Below are positions 7,519 through 9,620 of a DNA stretch of 9,620 nucleotides, piece by piece. Numbering within the stretch: the stretch's first letter is position 1; each line of letters starts with the position of its first letter. The translations under genes were made by a program, and so were the position numbers. The stretch lies in assembly GCA_900752785.1 (NCBI GenBank), contig CAADWP010000148.1:1-9620 (forward strand), given 5' to 3'. Origin of the DNA: an uncultured Ruminococcus sp. (GTDB lineage: Bacteria > Bacillota > Clostridia > Oscillospirales > Ruminococcaceae). The notes under the pieces are model-generated. The model worked only from the letters and a program-made list of their open reading frames with translations. It ran no database searches and had not been told where the DNA came from.

Positions 7519-7991
7519 ATCTCTCCGACTCCTTTCTTGACCTCGGTCATATCTTCTGCGTAAAAGTTTCCTGTGCTATGAAGTCTCACGGCAATCTGAT
7601 TGATATTGCTCCCGATGCGTTTCATCAGCCGATTTGTTTCAGAAATATCGGTGCTGTCGGGAGTGAGATCAACCCTTGCTCTCACGCAGTCACGGATATA
7701 CTCGGTCTTGTTCTTGTATCCGTACTTCTCACACTTCGCAAGTATGTCCTGCATTTCGGATTCCGTGAATCTCACGTTAAGGGTGTATGACTTCTTCTCT
7801 TTCTTGCGTTTCAGGTACTTTCGTTCATCATCGGTGAGCTGGTGCGCGTCCTTGTCGGCAAGGCTCTTGACAAGTTCGGACTGAACCTCTTTATCCAAAG
7901 CATAATTGATAGCTCCGTCATAGGTCATGCCTGTGTTTTCAAAAAACTTCTGCTTGCGTGGTCTGCCACGCTTTTTCTTTTCAATTTCCAT
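7320..7991 (-). CDS. mobC: MobC-type relaxosome accessory protein
   Basis: 223 residues. The N-terminus EKKKRGRPRKQK holds an AT-hook-like GRPRK motif. A ribbon-helix-helix type domain follows (SYTLNVRFTESEMQDILAKCEKYGYKN, about 69-95), then the MobC helical core (ETNRLMKRIGSNINQIAVRLH; VKKGVGEIWRLLLFIASK). MobC proteins bind the transfer origin and help the relaxase open and nick it. The start is supported by AAAGGAG 8 nt before ATG 7991. After about residue 170 the frame lies over the relaxase start region and the composition turns to serine, glutamine and glutamate without the family look. That 199-bp overlap suggests the ancestral stop was lost or that the tail is non-essential. First gene of the leftward mobilization operon. 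Confidence 0.85.
   Translation of the reverse strand: MEIEKKKRGRPRKQKFFENTGMTYDGAINYALDKEVQSELVKSLADKDAHQLTDDERKYLKRKKEKKSYTLNVRFTESEMQDILAKCEKYGYKNKTEYIRDCVRARVDLTPDSTDISETNRLMKRIGSNINQIAVRLHSTGNFYAEDMTEVKKGVGEIWRLLLFIASKQQSVRQSLTSQTEIRPSTAYMSALMLAEPTVQEQARTSEPSEPQEQDEQKSLHIT
7529..7536 (-). promoter_or_regulatory. Ribosome binding site that decides the relaxase TTG start
   Basis: GAAAGGAG on the minus strand, inside mobC, is the only good ribosome binding site near the relaxase N-terminus. It is followed 10 nt later by TTG GCG GTT ACT, encoding the (M)AVTSIHSIK N-terminus expected for this relaxase family. No ATG lies at that position. Confidence 0.6.
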
Positions 7992-8015
7992 AGTAGTGTC
8001 TCCTTTGTATTTATT

Positions 8016-8036
8016 TCGGCGTTAGCCGATTTTTTT
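8016..8036 (+). terminator. Short hairpin with T7 tract
   Basis: TCGGC, loop GTTA, GCCGA (8016-8029), then seven T (8030-8036). It fits an intrinsic terminator on the plus strand, which would block antisense transcription into mobC. It lies 10 bp beyond the mobC ribosome binding site and also belongs to the hairpin cluster of the presumed transfer origin. Confidence 0.55.
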
Positions 8037-8274
8037 ATGACTGCTTTGCAGTCATTCGGGGCTTGGGGTGTCCCCAACAAGCATTTTGTATTTTCGTCCG
8101 TGTGCGGCGCAAAATACAATGCTTGCTATTTTTCCTGCGCCAATGCGCATTTTTCGCCTGCGGTGATTTTATTATCCGCAGGCTTTCGCTGCTCCGTCAG
8201 CGAATTGGAGCGATAGCGACTTTCAGCTATCCGTCGTTTTGTCGGCGGTGATCTTCGCTCACGCTCCTGCGTGA
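8016..8274. other. oriT: Candidate origin of transfer (oriT): cluster of nine hairpins
   Basis: Within 260 bp directly upstream of mobC lie nine stem-loops. Perfect arms: 8037-8055 (ATGACTGC/GCAGTCAT), 8063-8077 (TTGGGG/CCCCAA), 8136-8149 (TGCGC/GCGCA plus T5), 8156-8183 (GCCTGCGG/CCGCAGGC), 8185-8204 (TTCGCTG/CAGCGAA), 8212-8231 (GATAGC/GCTATC), 8259-8274 (TCACGC/GCGTGA), and 8016-8029. The longest is 8078-8125: CAAGCA and TTGTATTTT pair with AAAATACAA and TGCTTG around a 2-nt bulge. Transfer origins of MobP relaxases usually sit beside mobC and contain such dyads. I could not pick the nic site. A single-strand replication origin is an alternative. Confidence 0.6.
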
Positions 8275-8747
8275 TGCTCTCAATATCGTCATCTCCAAAA
8301 TTATAAACCGGCTCGGCGCAGTAATTGCGCAGTCTGGGCGGCAGTCTTATGAAAATATCCCTCCACTATACAACCGAGGATTTTGAGAAAATGGCGTTGG
8401 TTTTCGGAAAAGTTTACACTTTGTTAATGACGATTCTCCGTTCCGCATAAATTCAACAGCGGATTTCTATACAGAATGCGAACAAATCAGGCAACACTCG
8501 GATAAAACGTTCTCCATATATACAAGCACGAATAATTTAAAATCGGACAGGATTTTCTTGAAAAAATATGCTCCGTAAGAATAATTCTCCGTATTGAATA
8601 GAACGGCGGTGCTAATCTTTGCAATATTCAGGCAATATGATAAGCTCATAGATTGAAATTCTCGGTCTGTATTTTTTCAAATTTCCCCATAACAATTTGT
8701 CGAACTGAAAAACTCAACTGGAACATAAAGTTTGAGCGCAATGCGAA
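8275..8747. other. Gap between transfer origin and rightward genes, with possible decayed coding traces
   Basis: A 7-bp direct repeat GCGCAGT (8316-8322, 8327-8333) follows the hairpin cluster. Two overlapping open stretches look protein-like but lack starts and ribosome binding sites. One is 8325-8450 (contains KISLHYTTEDFEKMALVFGK). The other, in another frame, is 8387-8578 (contains INSTADFYTECEQIRQHSDK, ends IFLKKYAP). They may be remnants of one frameshifted gene or chance. From 8579 to 8747 I see nothing. Confidence 0.35.
8300..8328 (-). promoter_or_regulatory. Weak candidate promoter of the mobilization operon
   Basis: A perfect -10 (TATAAT on the minus strand, 8300-8305) points toward mobC but has a poor -35 at the right distance (GCAATT). 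A second possibility inside the hairpins is CTGACG (8195-8200), 18 bp, GATAAT (8171-8176). Either would place the hairpin region in the transcribed leader or promoter, as in relaxosome operons that autoregulate by MobC binding. I cannot decide between them. Confidence 0.3.
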
Positions 8748-8777
8748 TAGACAAAAACAGCGTAAGTGCGCTATAAT
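8748..8777 (+). promoter_or_regulatory. Promoter of the rightward accessory gene
   Basis: TAGACA (8748-8753), an 18-bp spacer and TATAAT (8772-8777) form a good sigma-A promoter. It is embedded in GTGCGCTATAAT (8766-8777), identical over 12 bp to the promoter of the large serine recombinase. The start codon of the next gene lies 57 bp beyond the -10. Confidence 0.65.
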
Positions 8778-8833
8778 ATTATCGTAGGGTAAAATCATAT
8801 CCTGCAATTCCAAAATAAAGAGAGGTAAACAGA

Positions 8834-9145
8834 ATGGGTATAGTAACATTGAATGACAACAATGCAAAGCTCGATAACCTTGAAAAAACAATCAAGGCAG
8901 CCAATGAACGCCGCCGAAGGCTGATTGAGAAGAACAAGCTAATTACTTATGATACGCTTGCGGAGCTTTATGGCATTGAAGGACAAGAGCTTATTGATGC
9001 GATCACTGCGGAACATACGCTTATCGCAAAACTGACCGCAAGCGGTATGAGCTATGACGAAATCACAGAGCTTGCCGAAAACAGTTCTGTAAATTCTGAA
9101 AATCAGATGAGTTTTTCGGAGAAACACACTTCCTACGGAGATTAA
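8834..9145 (+). CDS. Small helical protein of unknown function, mobile-element accessory
   Basis: 103 residues, not recognised by name. The N-terminal half is a charged, probably coiled-coil helix (KLDNLEKTIKAANERRRRLIEKNK, about 12-35, with an arginine run at 26-29). Residues 36-75 form a compact helical section (TYDTLAELYGIEGQELIDAI, then SGMSYDEITELAEN) that could be a small DNA-binding or protein-interaction fold. The tail is serine-rich and polar. It loosely resembles short DUF3847/DUF4315-type proteins of Clostridia conjugative elements; that is a similarity of layout only. AGAGAGG lies 8 nt before the ATG. It has its own promoter, shares direction with tnpW and the integrase gene, and so probably belongs to the integration/excision module. 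Confidence 0.7.
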   Translation: MGIVTLNDNNAKLDNLEKTIKAANERRRRLIEKNKLITYDTLAELYGIEGQELIDAITAEHTLIAKLTASGMSYDEITELAENSSVNSENQMSFSEKHTSYGD

Positions 9146-9241
9146 CATATATCCAGTAACAAAACAGAGGGTAAGAAAAATAAAGCGATGCCCTCAAACC
9201 TGAAAGCATAGAGAAAGAGAAGCTAAAGGAGAAAATTCGCT

Positions 9242-9424
9242 ATGGAGAACAATAATAATTATGTGTCCGAATACAAAATCGGGCATACAACTTACAAAGT
9301 GACAACAACCTTTAACCCCGCTTTTCGGGAGAGCCTTTCGGATATTTTGAAAAGGCTTATCATTCGTGACTGTGAGGATTTCCTCGGTGAATCCGGACAA
9401 GAACAGGAAAAGCAAGCTGTATGA
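9242..9424 (+). CDS. tnpW: TnpW-family transposon-encoded protein
   Basis: 60 residues. The pattern YVSEYKIGHTTYKVTTTFN followed by an amphipathic helix (ESLSDILKRLIIRDCEDF) matches my recollection of the TnpW family found next to the tnpX integrase in Tn4451-like elements of Clostridia. Its biochemical role is unknown. AAAGGAG (9225-9231) lies 10 nt before the ATG. It sits 96 bp after the preceding small gene with no clear terminator, so co-transcription is likely. The integrase gene begins 88 bp downstream from its own promoter. Confidence 0.7.
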   Translation: MENNNNYVSEYKIGHTTYKVTTTFNPAFRESLSDILKRLIIRDCEDFLGESGQEQEKQAV

Positions 9425-9442
9425 TTTTGTCATTTCGGCGCA

Positions 9443-9471
9443 TTGATTTATTTTCAAAGGTGCGCTATAAT
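9443..9471 (+). promoter_or_regulatory. Promoter of the large serine recombinase gene
   Basis: TTGATT (9443-9448), a 17-bp spacer and TATAAT (9466-9471) form a strong sigma-A match. The start codon lies 41 nt beyond. The -10 is part of GTGCGCTATAAT (9460-9471), repeated at the promoter of the upstream accessory gene, suggesting a common regulator or a duplicated promoter. Confidence 0.7.
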
Positions 9472-9476
9472 GATAA

Positions 9477-9620
<144 letters not shown>

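Noticed and set aside
8016..8274. CRISPR array or riboswitch
   Set aside because: The hairpin arms differ in sequence with no repeated unit and regular spacer, and no known riboswitch core is recognisable; position beside mobC favours a transfer origin.

Overview
The window looks like low-to-mid GC Firmicutes DNA of the class Clostridia. A gut or rumen Ruminococcus-like member of the Oscillospiraceae is most likely. The basis is consensus sigma-A promoters, AGGAGG-type ribosome binding sites, a secreted protein rich in thrombospondin type 3 (TSP3) calcium repeats, and a mobilizable element of the Tn4451/IME type. Species assignment is inference.

Left part (about 1-4673). A perfect sigma-A promoter (TTGACA, 17 bp spacer, TATAAT) drives a very large secreted protein gene (238-4092). 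It encodes a signal peptide, beta-helix-like repeats, a block of TSP3 calcium repeats, a von Willebrand A (VWA)-like fold with a degenerate metal site, more calcium loops and an unrecognised C-terminal domain. The reading frame is continuous except for one in-frame TAA at 517-519, so the gene is a nonsense-interrupted allele, a recoded gene or a sequence error. A small three-helix membrane protein (4137-4673) follows and is probably co-transcribed.

Junction (4674-5370). No convincing gene. It holds a possible 189-bp miniature transposon (4681-4869) with 15-bp terminal inverted repeats and TTATTA direct repeats, a second inverted repeat, a small dyad, and a strong rightward terminator (5252-5298). 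The left edge of the mobile element probably lies here but was not located.

Mobile element (about 5371 to beyond 9620). On the minus strand, reading leftwards, lie mobC, a MobP-type relaxase gene and a small serine recombinase. To their right is a dense run of hairpins (8016-8274), the best candidate for the origin of transfer. Rightward genes follow: a small helical protein, a TnpW-family protein, and the first 36 codons of a large serine recombinase (TnpX-like integrase) that runs off the window.

Main observation. The relaxase gene is internally inverted. Its N-terminal part (7518-6769) and C-terminal part (6375-5980) are on the minus strand. The middle part (6387-6759) reads open on the plus strand. 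Short inverted repeats (GAGCACAGATA at 6376-6386, TATCTGCTC at 6760-6768) sit at both breakpoints. Flipping the segment on paper restores one uninterrupted 512-residue relaxase, in frame at both joints. A serine recombinase is encoded directly downstream. This may be an on/off DNA switch in a mobilization gene, a one-off rearrangement, or an assembly fault; the sequence alone cannot decide.
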